24,628 nt of DNA from Lentisphaeria bacterium (GCA_016287975.1 JAEEXV010000096.1:1-24628), one strand, 5' to 3'. Numbered from the stretch's first letter, positions 7,897 to 15,901 are shown. The notes: a model not told the origin generated them from the sequence alone. Made by a program: numbers and translations.

Positions 7897-8832
7897 ATGG
7901 CGAGGCGCGGAGCGGAGTTCTGGGGGACGCTGGCGCTGCTGGTGACGGCCGCGATCTGGGGTCTGGCATTTGTGGCGCAGTCCAAGGGGATGGCGCATCT
8001 GCGGCCGTGCGGCTTCAATGCGGCGCGTTCGCTGCTGGGCGGCCTGGCGCTGGTGCCAGTGATCGCGGCGCTGGACTTGGTGGCGGGGCGGCGTCCGTCG
8101 TGGTTCGGGGCGGCGCGGAGCCGCCGCGAACGGCTGTGGCTGCTGGGGGGCGGGATGTCGTGCGGGCTGCTGCTGGCGGCGGCGAGCCTGGCGCAGCAAT
8201 ACGGGATCGCCTTCAGCACGGTGGGGAAGTCGGGGTTCTTGACGGCGCTCTACATCGTGATCGTGCCGCTGCTGGGGATGCTGACGGGGCGGCGCACTGG
8301 ATGGTTCGTCCTGATGAGCGCGTTGATCGCGCTGGGGGGGATGCATCTGCTCTGCTTCGACGGCAGCGCGCTGCAATGGGGGGATGCGGCGCTGGTCGGC
8401 TGCGCGGTGCTCTTCTCGTTCCACATCCTGGCGATCGACCATTTTGCGCCAGGGAACGACTGCGTGCGGATGGCGTGCATCCAGTTTTTCGTGGCGGGGA
8501 TGGTGTCGTTCTCGGCGGCGGTGCTGGCGCGGGAGCCGCTGGCGTGGGGGGCGGTGCGGGCGTGCTGGAAGCCGATCCTCTTCTGCGGGCTGATGTCGAG
8601 CGGGGTGGCCTATACCTTGCAGATGGTCGGGCAGAAATATGTCCATCCGACCGTCGCGAGCCTGCTGATGAGCCTGGAATCGGTCTTCGCGGCCCTCGGC
8701 GGCTGGCTGATCCAGGGCGAGCGCATGAGCGGACGGCAGCTCTGGGGGTGCGCGGCCATCTTCGCGGCGGTCGTGCTGGCGCAGTCGCCAATTGCAGCGT
8801 ACGATCCTACCCGACAGCCCCGCGGCGAGTGA
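7897..8832 (+). CDS. EamA-family (DMT superfamily) permease with altered C-terminus
   Basis: 311 residues with ten predicted membrane helices in two EamA halves. The first half opens with LLVTAAIWGLAFVAQSKGM and contains FLTALYIVIVPLLGMLTG; the second ends with SLLMSLESVFAALGGWLIQGERMSGRQLWGCAAIF, the characteristic family end. Drug/metabolite transporters export or import small metabolites; the substrate is unknown. The start lies 4 bp after the upstream secreted-protein gene. The last 13 residues (IAAYDPTRQPRGE) come from a 77-bp disturbance at the 3' end. Without it the gene would end in VGRR and a stop at 8880-8882, only 1 bp before the neighbouring convergent gene, giving 302 residues. 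The tail is outside the last helix, so function is probably kept. Confidence 0.9.
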   Translation: MARRGAEFWGTLALLVTAAIWGLAFVAQSKGMAHLRPCGFNAARSLLGGLALVPVIAALDLVAGRRPSWFGAARSRRERLWLLGGGMSCGLLLAAASLAQQYGIAFSTVGKSGFLTALYIVIVPLLGMLTGRRTGWFVLMSALIALGGMHLLCFDGSALQWGDAALVGCAVLFSFHILAIDHFAPGNDCVRMACIQFFVAGMVSFSAAVLAREPLAWGAVRACWKPILFCGLMSSGVAYTLQMVGQKYVHPTVASLLMSLESVFAALGGWLIQGERMSGRQLWGCAAIFAAVVLAQSPIAAYDPTRQPRGE

Positions 8833-8867
8833 ACCTCTTCGCGGCGGTCGTGCTGGCGCAGTCGCCA
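8759..8867. repeat. 32-bp direct repeat around a 45-bp insert at the permease 3' end
   Basis: Positions 8759-8790 and 8836-8867 are identical 32-mers, 77 bp apart. Both encode the last helix of the permease; the second copy is followed by codons for VGRR and TAG, an orphan tail that looks like the original gene end. The 45 bp between (8791-8835) supply a different tail and the stop codon used now. Because 77 is not a multiple of 3, the second copy is out of frame and untranslated. Confidence 0.9.
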
Positions 8868-8883
8868 GTCGGGCGGCGATAGG

Positions 8884-10254
8884 TCAGCCTCGCACCCATG
8901 CGGGGCGTTCGTCCTCCTGGACGGGCAGGCCCAGGAGGCGGTTCGGTGCGGCGAAATATGTTCCGCCGTCATAGACGGCCTGGCCGCCTGAGATGACGGT
9001 GCGGGCGACGCGGCGCGTGGGATCGACAAGGATGACGTCGGCGTCCATGCCTGGGGTGAGCGTGCCTTTGCAGTGGTCGAGGCCGAGCATGGCGGCTGGT
9101 GCCGCGCAGACTTTGTGGAGGTATTCGGGGAGGGAGAGGATGTCGGCCTCGACGAGGGCGAGCCCGCGGTCGAGGAGATGGTTTCGCGGGAGGATGCCGG
9201 CGTCGGTGGCGAGGGCGGTGATGGTGAAGGAGCCGTCGGGGCTCTTGGCGGAAGCGAGGGCGGCGGAGACGCCCATGTTGCGTTCGGGAAGTCCGATGGA
9301 GCCGCCGGAAGGGGTTTCGCGGAAGTGCCGGAGCCCCTCGTCGTGCGGGAGGATGCGGTAGCGTCCGTCGACAGGGCCGCAGGTGACGACGGCGCCATCG
9401 GCGAGGGCGTCCTCGATGCCGTTTCGGTTGGGGGGGTAGCCCATGGCGGCAAGGGTGTCGCGGAAAGCGCGGGAGGCGGGGATGCCATCGGGGCTGAGGG
9501 CGGCGCCGATCCATCCATGGGAGCCGAGATTGGATTCGCTGACAATGGCGGGGTGGCGCTGGAGGGCGGCGAGGGCGTCGGCGGCTTCGCGCATGGGTTC
9601 GCCAGTGAGGACCCGTCCGTCGCAGTAGCAGTTGATGTGGGCGAGGTGGAGCGGGTTGTCGGCGGCGAGGTCGCAGATTTCAAGGCAGCCGTTGAGGTTG
9701 TCGGGGGTGTTGGTGGTGCCCGCGTGGATGGTGATGGGGATGCGCAATTCGTGGGCGACGGCGATGGCGCGGGCGGTGGCCTCTGGGGTGAAGGGTGCGT
9801 GGCCGCCGATGATCTTGATGCCGAAGGCGCCTTTCGCGAGGCCTGCGCGCATGGCCGCGCGGAGTTCGTCGGTCCCTGGGTTGTCGGTGTTGACGTTGCG
9901 GCCTGGCCAGATGGCGAAGAGGAAGAGGGTGTTGAGGCCGACGGGGCGGCGCGCGATGGCCGCTTCCGCCTGGGGCATGGAGATGCAGGCGTCGAGGGCG
10001 GTGGTGACGCCCGCCTCGACGAGCATGTTGTAGCCCTCGATGCTTTCTTGCAGATAGTGCGCGTGCGTGTCGATGAGACCTGGGAATACGAAGAGCCCTT
10101 CCGCGTCGATCTCGCGGCAACCCGCGGGCGGTGGAATCGAGCCGCAGGGGCCGCGCGCGGCGATTCGGCCGCCTTCCAGCAGGAGATCGCCAGGGGCGGC
10201 GGGGGTGTTGCTGTCGGCCACTTGGCCGTTGCGGATGAGAAGAGAAGAAGACAT
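8884..10254 (-). CDS. Amidohydrolase family metal-dependent hydrolase
   Basis: 456 residues with a full amidohydrolase-superfamily TIM barrel. Metal-site residues are in order: DTHAH (His64, His66), a Lys in GIKIIGG (Lys147, likely the carboxylated bridging Lys), His177 in TIHAGT, His206 in HLAHINC and Asp351 in ATDAG. The N-terminal LLIRNGQVAD and the C-terminal KGTLTPGMDADVILVDP strands form the usual flanking beta sandwich. The set fits the dihydroorotase/D-aminoacylase/dihydropyrimidinase side of the family, with hydrolysis of a cyclic amide or N-acyl group in the cytoplasm; the substrate is unknown. It lies 39 bp after the aldolase gene with a terminator-like hairpin in between, and its ATG has no visible ribosome binding site. 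The stop at 8884 nearly touches the convergent permease remnant. Confidence 0.9.
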   Translation of the reverse strand: MSSSLLIRNGQVADSNTPAAPGDLLLEGGRIAARGPCGSIPPPAGCREIDAEGLFVFPGLIDTHAHYLQESIEGYNMLVEAGVTTALDACISMPQAEAAIARRPVGLNTLFLFAIWPGRNVNTDNPGTDELRAAMRAGLAKGAFGIKIIGGHAPFTPEATARAIAVAHELRIPITIHAGTTNTPDNLNGCLEICDLAADNPLHLAHINCYCDGRVLTGEPMREAADALAALQRHPAIVSESNLGSHGWIGAALSPDGIPASRAFRDTLAAMGYPPNRNGIEDALADGAVVTCGPVDGRYRILPHDEGLRHFRETPSGGSIGLPERNMGVSAALASAKSPDGSFTITALATDAGILPRNHLLDRGLALVEADILSLPEYLHKVCAAPAAMLGLDHCKGTLTPGMDADVILVDPTRRVARTVISGGQAVYDGGTYFAAPNRLLGLPVQEDERPAWVRG

Positions 10255-10268
10255 GATGGTGAATCGCT

Positions 10269-10289
10269 AAAAAACGCCGCACGGCGGCG
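10269..10289 (-). terminator. Strong intrinsic terminator between aldolase and amidohydrolase genes
   Basis: On the minus strand a perfect 6-bp stem CGCCGC/GCGGCG with a 3-base loop is followed immediately by six Ts (10274 to 10269). It begins 4 bp after the aldolase stop codon, and the T-run ends 14 bp before the amidohydrolase ATG at 10254. There is no room for a separate full promoter downstream of it. Confidence 0.8.
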
Positions 10290-10293
10290 GGGG

Positions 10294-11070
10294 TTATGCG
10301 TTGTGGGCGGCGGCGAGAGTGGCCTGGCAGCCTGCGGCGAGGCAGCCCCAATCGGAGTTGAGGGAGAGCCAGTCGATGCCGCGGCGTTTCCAGGCGGCGA
10401 TGGTATCGGGGGCGGCTCCAGTGGCGGTGCCGAGGTATTTCCTGGCGGCTTTGATGCGGCGGGCGGCGTCGTCGATGATGGCGGCGATTTCGGGGCGGTC
10501 GGGTTCGTTGACGTGTCCCATGGAGCCCGAGAAGTCGCAGGGGCCGATGCAGACGGATTCGAGTTCGTCGATGGCGAGGATTTCGTCGAGGTGCTTCAAG
10601 GCGTCGATGTGCTCGAACTGGATGATGACCATGGGATCGGCGTCAGCCTCCTGGAGATACTGTTCGAACGGGGTCTGGCCGAAGCGGGTGCCTCGGCGCG
10701 GGCCGCATCCCCGAATGCCCTTGGGCGGATAGCGGCAGGCCGCGATGGCGGCGCGGGCCTCGTCGGGGGAGTTGACCATCGGGACAATGATGCCCGCAGG
10801 CGCCAAATCAAGGACTGGCTTGATGAGCCAGTGCTGGTTCCACGGGACGCGCACAAGCGGGGCGGCTCCGCTGGCGCGGAGGGCCATGATGTGGGCGAGG
10901 GTGGTCTCGATGCCAAGCGGGGCGTGCTCCATGTCGATCCACGTGAAGTCGAAGCCCATTTCGCCGAGGAGTTCGCTGACGGCGGGGTCGCTGAAGGTGA
11001 CGACGCTTCCGACGCAGAGTTGCTTCGCCTGGAGTTTGCGGCGGAAGGCGGCAAGGTTGTTCATGCTCAT
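10294..11070 (-). CDS. HpcH/HpaI family aldolase (2-oxo acid aldolase)
   Basis: 258 residues of the class II, metal-dependent HpaI/GarL aldolase family, which cleaves 4-hydroxy-2-oxo acids or 2-keto-3-deoxy sugar acids to pyruvate and an aldehyde. Family residues are His49 in IDMEHAPLG, Arg74 in VRVPWN, Glu153 in IQFEHIDAL and Asp179 in GPCDFSGSMGH; the last two are the metal ligands. The start is set at the ATG at 11070, with AGGATGG 8 bases upstream; the frame stays open to 11124. The gene has its own promoter and a hairpin in a leader of about 127 bases. With the amidohydrolase downstream it may form a short catabolic route. The substrate is unknown and no sugar-acid dehydratase or kinase is visible nearby. 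Confidence 0.9.
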   Translation of the reverse strand: MSMNNLAAFRRKLQAKQLCVGSVVTFSDPAVSELLGEMGFDFTWIDMEHAPLGIETTLAHIMALRASGAAPLVRVPWNQHWLIKPVLDLAPAGIIVPMVNSPDEARAAIAACRYPPKGIRGCGPRRGTRFGQTPFEQYLQEADADPMVIIQFEHIDALKHLDEILAIDELESVCIGPCDFSGSMGHVNEPDRPEIAAIIDDAARRIKAARKYLGTATGAAPDTIAAWKRRGIDWLSLNSDWGCLAAGCQATLAAAHNA

Positions 11071-11178
11071 AATGGAATCCATCCTGACGGGCGCGGAAAA
11101 ACCAGGCACGGCAAAGCCATGCATGGGTTGACGGGTTCCAGTCGGTCAAGCCACGGTCGCAGGAGCGGAATAGGAATG

Positions 11179-11231
11179 CGCCCGAAAGACGGGCGACGAA
11201 GAGAATATAACCCGAATGCGGAAAATCGCAA
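11179..11231 (-). promoter_or_regulatory. Promoter and 5'-end hairpin of the aldolase gene
   Basis: On the minus strand TTGCGA (11231 to 11226), a 16-bp spacer and TATATT (11209 to 11204) predict a start near 11197. A perfect CGCCCG/CGGGCG hairpin with a 5-base loop (11195 to 11179) would form at the very 5' end of the message. It could protect the transcript from 5' decay. The rest of the 204-bp gap shows nothing further. Confidence 0.55.
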
Positions 11232-11274
11232 GGGATGCAGATTGAAGGGGGGCGGTTCTGGCGCCTGATGCCTT

Positions 11275-12129
11275 TTACTGTCCAGCTCGGGCGGCGTCGT
11301 CGGAGGAGGGGGAAACGGCGATGGTGCGGGAGTAGGCGCGGGGGGGCTCGTGGAAACGCCGTCGGAAGGCGGCGGAGAAATAGTACTGGTTCCGGAAGCC
11401 GCAGGCGTGGGCGATCTCCTTGATGAGATGGCGGCGCGTGCGCATCATGGCGACGGCCTGGTCGAGGCGGAAGCGGATGAGCGCGGCGCGGATGGTCTCG
11501 CCGCATTCGCGGTGGAAGAGGCCAGAGAGATAGTTGGGGTTGAGTTTGAGGGTCTCGGCGATGTCGGCGACCGAGAAGTCGGGGTCGCTGTAGCGGAGGC
11601 GGATGAGGTTGCGTACCTGGTCGGGAAGGGTGGCGCCGCCGCCGATCTCGAAGTCGGAGAGGGCGATGGTGATGGCGCTGCAGAGGGCCTGCAGAAGGTG
11701 GTTGAGGTGGAGTTGGAAGATATGCTTGCCGTAGATGCGCTGGCTGTCGGCGTAGCGGTCGATCCAGCGTGTGGCGGCGTCGAGGGTGAGGCCGAGTTGC
11801 TCGACCTGGCTGGCTGGAATGGCGATGGCCTGCGTCATGCCGTGGAAGTTGCAGTGCACCGTCTGGGACTCCAGCCACAGCGAGATGCAGCGAGAGAGCG
11901 CCTCGCCGCCGATGGGGGTGTGCCGCACGAAACTGGGGAAGAGCGTCGCACGCACAAACCCTGCCGCGCCGACGGGCGGCAGCATGAAGCGCAGTTCTGG
12001 ACAATGGTGGAAATGGACGGCGCCAGAGGGCGCGGGGACGCCGTCGTTGGGGCTGACGCACTCGATCTCAATCGGATGCGCGAGAATGCGGGTGAGGACG
12101 GCGACAAGGGGATTGCGGTAGTCGGGCAT
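11275..12129 (-). CDS. AraC family transcriptional regulator
   Basis: 284 residues. The C-terminal domain is a typical AraC double HTH: FSVADIAETLKLNPNYLSGLF for the first half and IKEIAHACGFRNQYYFSAAFRRRF for the conserved second half. The N-terminal part contains VHFHHCPELRFMLPPVG, consistent with a cupin-like sensor edge. The ATG at 12129 is the only sensible start, as the next Met lies near residue 48. A -10-like TATAGT ends only 8 bases upstream, so the message may have almost no leader. It diverges from the second pseudopilin gene across 198 bp and most likely regulates the operon 12328-17638. Confidence 0.92.
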   Translation of the reverse strand: MPDYRNPLVAVLTRILAHPIEIECVSPNDGVPAPSGAVHFHHCPELRFMLPPVGAAGFVRATLFPSFVRHTPIGGEALSRCISLWLESQTVHCNFHGMTQAIAIPASQVEQLGLTLDAATRWIDRYADSQRIYGKHIFQLHLNHLLQALCSAITIALSDFEIGGGATLPDQVRNLIRLRYSDPDFSVADIAETLKLNPNYLSGLFHRECGETIRAALIRFRLDQAVAMMRTRRHLIKEIAHACGFRNQYYFSAAFRRRFHEPPRAYSRTIAVSPSSDDAARAGQ

Positions 12130-12137
12130 GATGGGGT

Positions 12138-12168
12138 ACTATAGCGCATAGGATGAGATTTCTGTAAA
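12138..12168 (-). promoter_or_regulatory. Promoter of the third AraC gene, implying a near-leaderless message
   Basis: On the minus strand TTTACA (12168 to 12163), a 19-bp spacer and TATAGT (12143 to 12138), each matching 5 of 6 consensus bases. Only 8 bases separate the -10 box from the ATG at 12129. The long spacer lowers confidence. Confidence 0.5.
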
Positions 12169-12197
12169 AAAGAATGTAAAAATATATGGAAAAGGAG

Positions 12198-12226
12198 TTG
12201 CGTTGGCGGGGATTTCGTTGCATATT
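12198..12226 (+). promoter_or_regulatory. Possible promoter of the pseudopilin/glycosidase operon
   Basis: TTGCGT (12198-12203), a 17-bp spacer and CATATT (12221-12226), preceded by an A-rich tract (about 12160-12195) that could act as an UP element. Transcription would start near 12233, at the base of the hairpin below, giving a leader of about 95 bases. Confidence 0.4.
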
Positions 12227-12232
12227 TTGTAC

Positions 12233-12256
12233 GACGGCCATTCCAGTCTGGCCGTC
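12233..12256 (+). other. Hairpin at the predicted 5' end of the operon message, or operator
   Basis: GACGGCC (12233-12239) and GGCCGTC (12250-12256) form a perfect 7-bp stem around a 10-base loop. It lies at the likely transcription start in the divergent AraC/pseudopilin region. It may be a DNA site for a regulator or a 5' stem-loop; the aldolase message has a comparable 5'-end hairpin. Confidence 0.5.
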
Positions 12257-12327
12257 TTCGGAAGGAGCAGGAAGGGATTTTCCGCTGTCGTTGGATCCGT
12301 TCGTTCTTTTGGGGGAAGGAGAGTGTC

Positions 12328-13134
12328 ATGTCATTTCTGCCCGATCATTTCCGTCGTGACTTCACTTTGATTGAACTGCTGGTGGTGATTGCGATCATCG
12401 CGATTCTGGCGTCGATGCTGCTTCCTGCGCTGGGGAAGGCGCGGCAGAAGGCGCGCGCGGTGAACTGCCTGAGCAACCAGAAGCAGGTGCTGCTGGCGCT
12501 GACGATGTACGCGGGGGACAACCAGGACACCTTCCCGCAGGCGTACATCGGGCAGTACCAGCCGATCTACGACGTGTCGCGCACGTCGAGCAAGAACCAG
12601 ATCGTGGAGTATTTCAGCAGTTCGTACAAGTCGGTGGCGACGATCGACTACAACGGCTACAAGGCGATCAAGTTCTTCCTGTGCCCAGTGGTGCGCTACG
12701 GCAACGACGACCCCGCGACGATGCAGGGGAAGGGGACGATGTCGCAGCAGGTCTATGCGCTGAATCCGTGGCTGTGCATGGACTATTCGTTCAACATGAA
12801 GGCGCCGTTGGCGACGCAGGTGCGCGGGACGGCGCTGATGCCGCTGATGTGCGACAAGGGCTATGGCGACCGCTTCAGCTTCAAGTGGGGGCAGGACCGA
12901 GGCATGGGCTCCTACGAAGGGACGGTCGCGGGCTTCGCGCACGGCTCGCTCGCGCATGTCACGAAATGGCCGTTGCCGAACGACCAGTCAAACATCGGAT
13001 ACGTGGACGGGCACGCCGCGCCGATCGCCTACGGCCCCAGCGGTCGTACCTACCAGACGCTGCGCCACCCGAAGGACATCTACGGGAACGGGACTTATTT
13101 TGACACGGGCGCCGCGATTCCGAGCAACAAATAG
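12328..13134 (+). CDS. Pseudopilin-like protein heading a glycosidase operon
   Basis: 268 residues. After [11 protein letters not shown] comes [15 protein letters not shown], a pilin-type membrane helix (residues 12-35) with Glu at +5. The residue before the Phe is Asp instead of the usual Gly, so cleavage by a standard prepilin peptidase is doubtful. The helix and the following basic [16 protein letters not shown] segment are nearly identical to the first pseudopilin (5309-6040), whereas the soluble parts differ. The C-terminus has FAHGS then YVDGHA, a His...DGH motif with an insert of about 12 residues relative to the first protein. ATG 12328 has AAGGAG close upstream. A secreted glycosidase-like gene starts 12 bp after the stop. 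Its role is unknown; operon context suggests a part in glycan handling at the cell surface. Confidence 0.9.
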   Translation: MSFLPDHFRRDFTLIELLVVIAIIAILASMLLPALGKARQKARAVNCLSNQKQVLLALTMYAGDNQDTFPQAYIGQYQPIYDVSRTSSKNQIVEYFSSSYKSVATIDYNGYKAIKFFLCPVVRYGNDDPATMQGKGTMSQQVYALNPWLCMDYSFNMKAPLATQVRGTALMPLMCDKGYGDRFSFKWGQDRGMGSYEGTVAGFAHGSLAHVTKWPLPNDQSNIGYVDGHAAPIAYGPSGRTYQTLRHPKDIYGNGTYFDTGAAIPSNK

Positions 13135-13146
13135 CGAGGGCAGACA

Positions 13147-15888
13147 ATGGGACGGACTCCCTGGGGGTTGCTGGCGGCGCTGCTGGCGCTGGCGGGCGCG
13201 GCGTGGTGCGCGCCGATGACGGAGGCGGAATATGCGGAGGCGAAGGCGGCGCTGCTGCGGAAGCCGAGGCGGATTCTGCACAACAACGACGGCTGCGACG
13301 CGCTCTACTACCCCAAGTCGCGGCTGCCAGTGACGGTGGAGAAGTTCCTGGAGGAGCGGACCGCCTGCACGGCGGGGGTGGTGGACACGATTCTGTACTG
13401 CCCTGTCTCGAGCGGCTTTGGGCAGTTCTCCGTGGAACTGCCAGGTTTCGATGTCTTGCGCGCGGATCCGCCTGGCGCGGGGTACAAGACGCCGCCGCCA
13501 GAGCAACGCAAATATGTGAACATCGTGGACGAACTGGCTGCATTGGGGACGGACGCGGTGAAGGCGGTGGTGGAGTTCGGCCACGCGCACGGCCAGGAGG
13601 TCTTCTTCAGCTTCCGCACCAACGACACGCACGACTGCCACTGGAACGAGGAGAACGACACCGCCTTCCTCAGCCCGTGGAAGCGCGCGCACCGCCATCT
13701 GCTCTTCGGGCCGTATCCTGGGACGGATCTGGTGCATGGCAGCTGGAGCTGCGTGGATTTCGGCCACCCAGAAGTGCGCGCGCGGCAGGTCGAGATGGTG
13801 CGGCAGGTGCTCGCGAAATATGATGTGGACGGGCTGGAGTTCGACTTCTCCCGCTATATGCCGATGTTCCGCAGCACCGCGAACGGCGGCATGGCCACGC
13901 AGGCGGAGCGCGACGCGCTGACCGAAATGTACCGCGAGATCCGACGGGTCGCGGACGCGAAGGGGCGCGAACGGCGGCGTCCAGTGCTGATCGCGATGCA
14001 GGTTCCCGATTCGGTGGAATACTGCCGCGCCATCGGCATCGATCTGGAGGTCTGGCTTGCGGAGGGGCTCCTCGACATCATGGGGATGCCCGACAGCTTT
14101 CGGTTGAACACCTACGCCGCAGGCGCGGCGCTCGCCCACCGCCACGGCCGCCTCTACTATGCGAACCTCGGTTATCCCTATCCCCACGAGCGCGAGGAGC
14201 GCGGGACAAAACTCGCACGCCATGCGGCGCCGTGCTACTACGCGCGGGCGCTGGCGGCGCTCACCTCTGGCGCGGACGGGCTGCTCTACACGAACATCAC
14301 CGATCGCGGCGGCGTGCAGCATCTGATGAAGGCCGATGTCGAGTGGCTCTCCCGCCAGAACAAACGGTACTTTGTGACGGACATCGGCTGGGAGGCCCCC
14401 AACGGCGCGCTGGCCTCTGGCGAGCGCTGGACGCGCCTGCCGCAGCTCTTCTCGCGCAAGCAGCGCTGGATCACACCTGGCGTGCCGCAGACTTTTGTCA
14501 TGGAGATCGGGGACGATCTGGCGGCGCTGGCGGCATCGGGGAAGGCACCAGTGGTGCGGGGATACATCGACCTGGCGCAGCCCGCAGGGCGCGGACGGCT
14601 TTCGATCACGAGCAACGGCGTCGCGTGGCGCCGCGTGGCGAGCGAGCGCCGCTATGAGGCGTTCGAGATCCCCGCGGGGGCGCTGAAGCGCGGGGCGAAC
14701 CTGCTCACGCTGAGCGCGGCGCCTGCGGAGGCGGGGGATGCGGAGTTGTGCCGCCCGTTGCCGCTCTTCAAGGAGGATGGTCTGACTCCGTTTGCGGACA
14801 GCCGCTGGAAGAAGCCGTTTGACAGCCGCAACGCGGCTGCCTACACGCAGACGGCAGAGGGCTGGCGCATTGCCGACACTGGCGAGGATGCGGACGACCT
14901 GGCGGCCGTGCTTTACACTTTCCTCTTCCGAGCGGGCGCGACGGTCTTCGACTTCGAGGCACGCCTCGTCTCCTCCACCGACCCGATGGCGGCCGTCGCG
15001 CGGTGCGCGGACGGGCGGCATGTGGAGATACTGCAGTTGCTGCCCGGGAAGGTGCGCCTCCACTACAGCGGCTTCGAGGCGAAGGTGGACACGGCGGCCT
15101 TCCACCGCTACCGCCTGGTCTTCACGGCCGACGAACTGGCCTTCAGCGTGGACGGGAAGGAACTGTGCCGCACGGCGCGGCTCGCGCCCTCCGACGCGCT
15201 CTTCACGGCGCTGCAGGGGGTGAAGCACCGCGACCACCGCCAGAACACTTCGAGCCTGCTGCTTGGTTCGCTGAGCGGCGCGGGCGCGGCGACGAGCGAT
15301 TGGCGCCGCGCCGCGGTGGGTGCGCTGCCGGGGAGCGTCGGGCTGGACAACCTGGCGGTCGAGGTGCTCTTCCCCGAGAACGGCTCGACGGAGATGCTGC
15401 CGATCGCGGAGGCGTGGGACTATGCGGCGAAATGCCCTCCGACGGGACGTCCGCTGACGGAGGGCGTGGCGCTGCCGCGCCCAGGCACGCGGGGCGAAGC
15501 GAAGTTCGCGACGGGGATGCGGGCGGAGGTGGAGGTCGCCACGGGCGGCGCGACGCTGGCGTGGGTCGTCTCGAACGGCGGACGGGTGACCGCGCTGTTG
15601 CTGGAGGGTGGCGGCTGGGGCATCTACCCCAAGTCGCCGAAGGAGACCGACGGGCAGCGGCATCGCTGGCGCATTGAGACTACTGGTGCCTATCACATCA
15701 TCTATCGCGACGATCGGCGTCGTCTCGAATACCGCTGCCCTGGCACGCGCGAGTTCCTGCGCAACTACGGCACTCGCTTCACGGCGGAGGAGCAGGAAGT
15801 CATCGCGAAGGGCGGCGCCTTCATGAAGGTGCTGAAGGCGGGCGAGGGCGCGACGCTGTATCGCATGGGCGTGAATCGGAAACTGTAG
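13147..15888 (+). CDS. Large secreted glycoside hydrolase-like protein (TIM barrel plus beta-sandwich region)
   Basis: 913 residues with a signal peptide (helix LLAALLALAGAAW, cleavage near residue 22). Residues about 40-430 look like a TIM-barrel glycosidase related to the GHL10/DUF187 type: ILHNNDGCD near the first strand, VVEFGHAHGQEVFFSFRTND, then DVDGLEFDF at 226-234 with Asp228, Glu231 and Asp233 as candidate catalytic acids, and later IDLEVWLAEGLLDIMGM and DGLLYTNI. Residues about 440-900 are beta-rich with SRWKKPFDSRNAAAY and LVFTADELAFSVDGKEL, resembling a LamG-like laminin/concanavalin sandwich. The start has GAGGG just upstream. It is the middle gene of a tight three-gene operon. 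No characterised family could be named with certainty and the substrate is unknown. Confidence 0.75.
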   Translation: MGRTPWGLLAALLALAGAAWCAPMTEAEYAEAKAALLRKPRRILHNNDGCDALYYPKSRLPVTVEKFLEERTACTAGVVDTILYCPVSSGFGQFSVELPGFDVLRADPPGAGYKTPPPEQRKYVNIVDELAALGTDAVKAVVEFGHAHGQEVFFSFRTNDTHDCHWNEENDTAFLSPWKRAHRHLLFGPYPGTDLVHGSWSCVDFGHPEVRARQVEMVRQVLAKYDVDGLEFDFSRYMPMFRSTANGGMATQAERDALTEMYREIRRVADAKGRERRRPVLIAMQVPDSVEYCRAIGIDLEVWLAEGLLDIMGMPDSFRLNTYAAGAALAHRHGRLYYANLGYPYPHEREERGTKLARHAAPCYYARALAALTSGADGLLYTNITDRGGVQHLMKADVEWLSRQNKRYFVTDIGWEAPNGALASGERWTRLPQLFSRKQRWITPGVPQTFVMEIGDDLAALAASGKAPVVRGYIDLAQPAGRGRLSITSNGVAWRRVASERRYEAFEIPAGALKRGANLLTLSAAPAEAGDAELCRPLPLFKEDGLTPFADSRWKKPFDSRNAAAYTQTAEGWRIADTGEDADDLAAVLYTFLFRAGATVFDFEARLVSSTDPMAAVARCADGRHVEILQLLPGKVRLHYSGFEAKVDTAAFHRYRLVFTADELAFSVDGKELCRTARLAPSDALFTALQGVKHRDHRQNTSSLLLGSLSGAGAATSDWRRAAVGALPGSVGLDNLAVEVLFPENGSTEMLPIAEAWDYAAKCPPTGRPLTEGVALPRPGTRGEAKFATGMRAEVEVATGGATLAWVVSNGGRVTALLLEGGGWGIYPKSPKETDGQRHRWRIETTGAYHIIYRDDRRRLEYRCPGTREFLRNYGTRFTAEEQEVIAKGGAFMKVLKAGEGATLYRMGVNRKL

Positions 15889-15901
15889 TGCAGGAGTCGA
15901 A

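Noticed and set aside
8759..8867. Insertion sequence
   Set aside because: The insert is only 45 bp, has no transposase and no inverted ends; a 32-bp target duplication would be atypical.
12988..15696. A 902-codon minus-strand open frame opposite the secreted glycosidase-like gene
   Set aside because: Its Arg/His/Ala-rich composition shows no domain or membrane pattern, while the plus-strand frame has a signal peptide, motifs and operon spacing.
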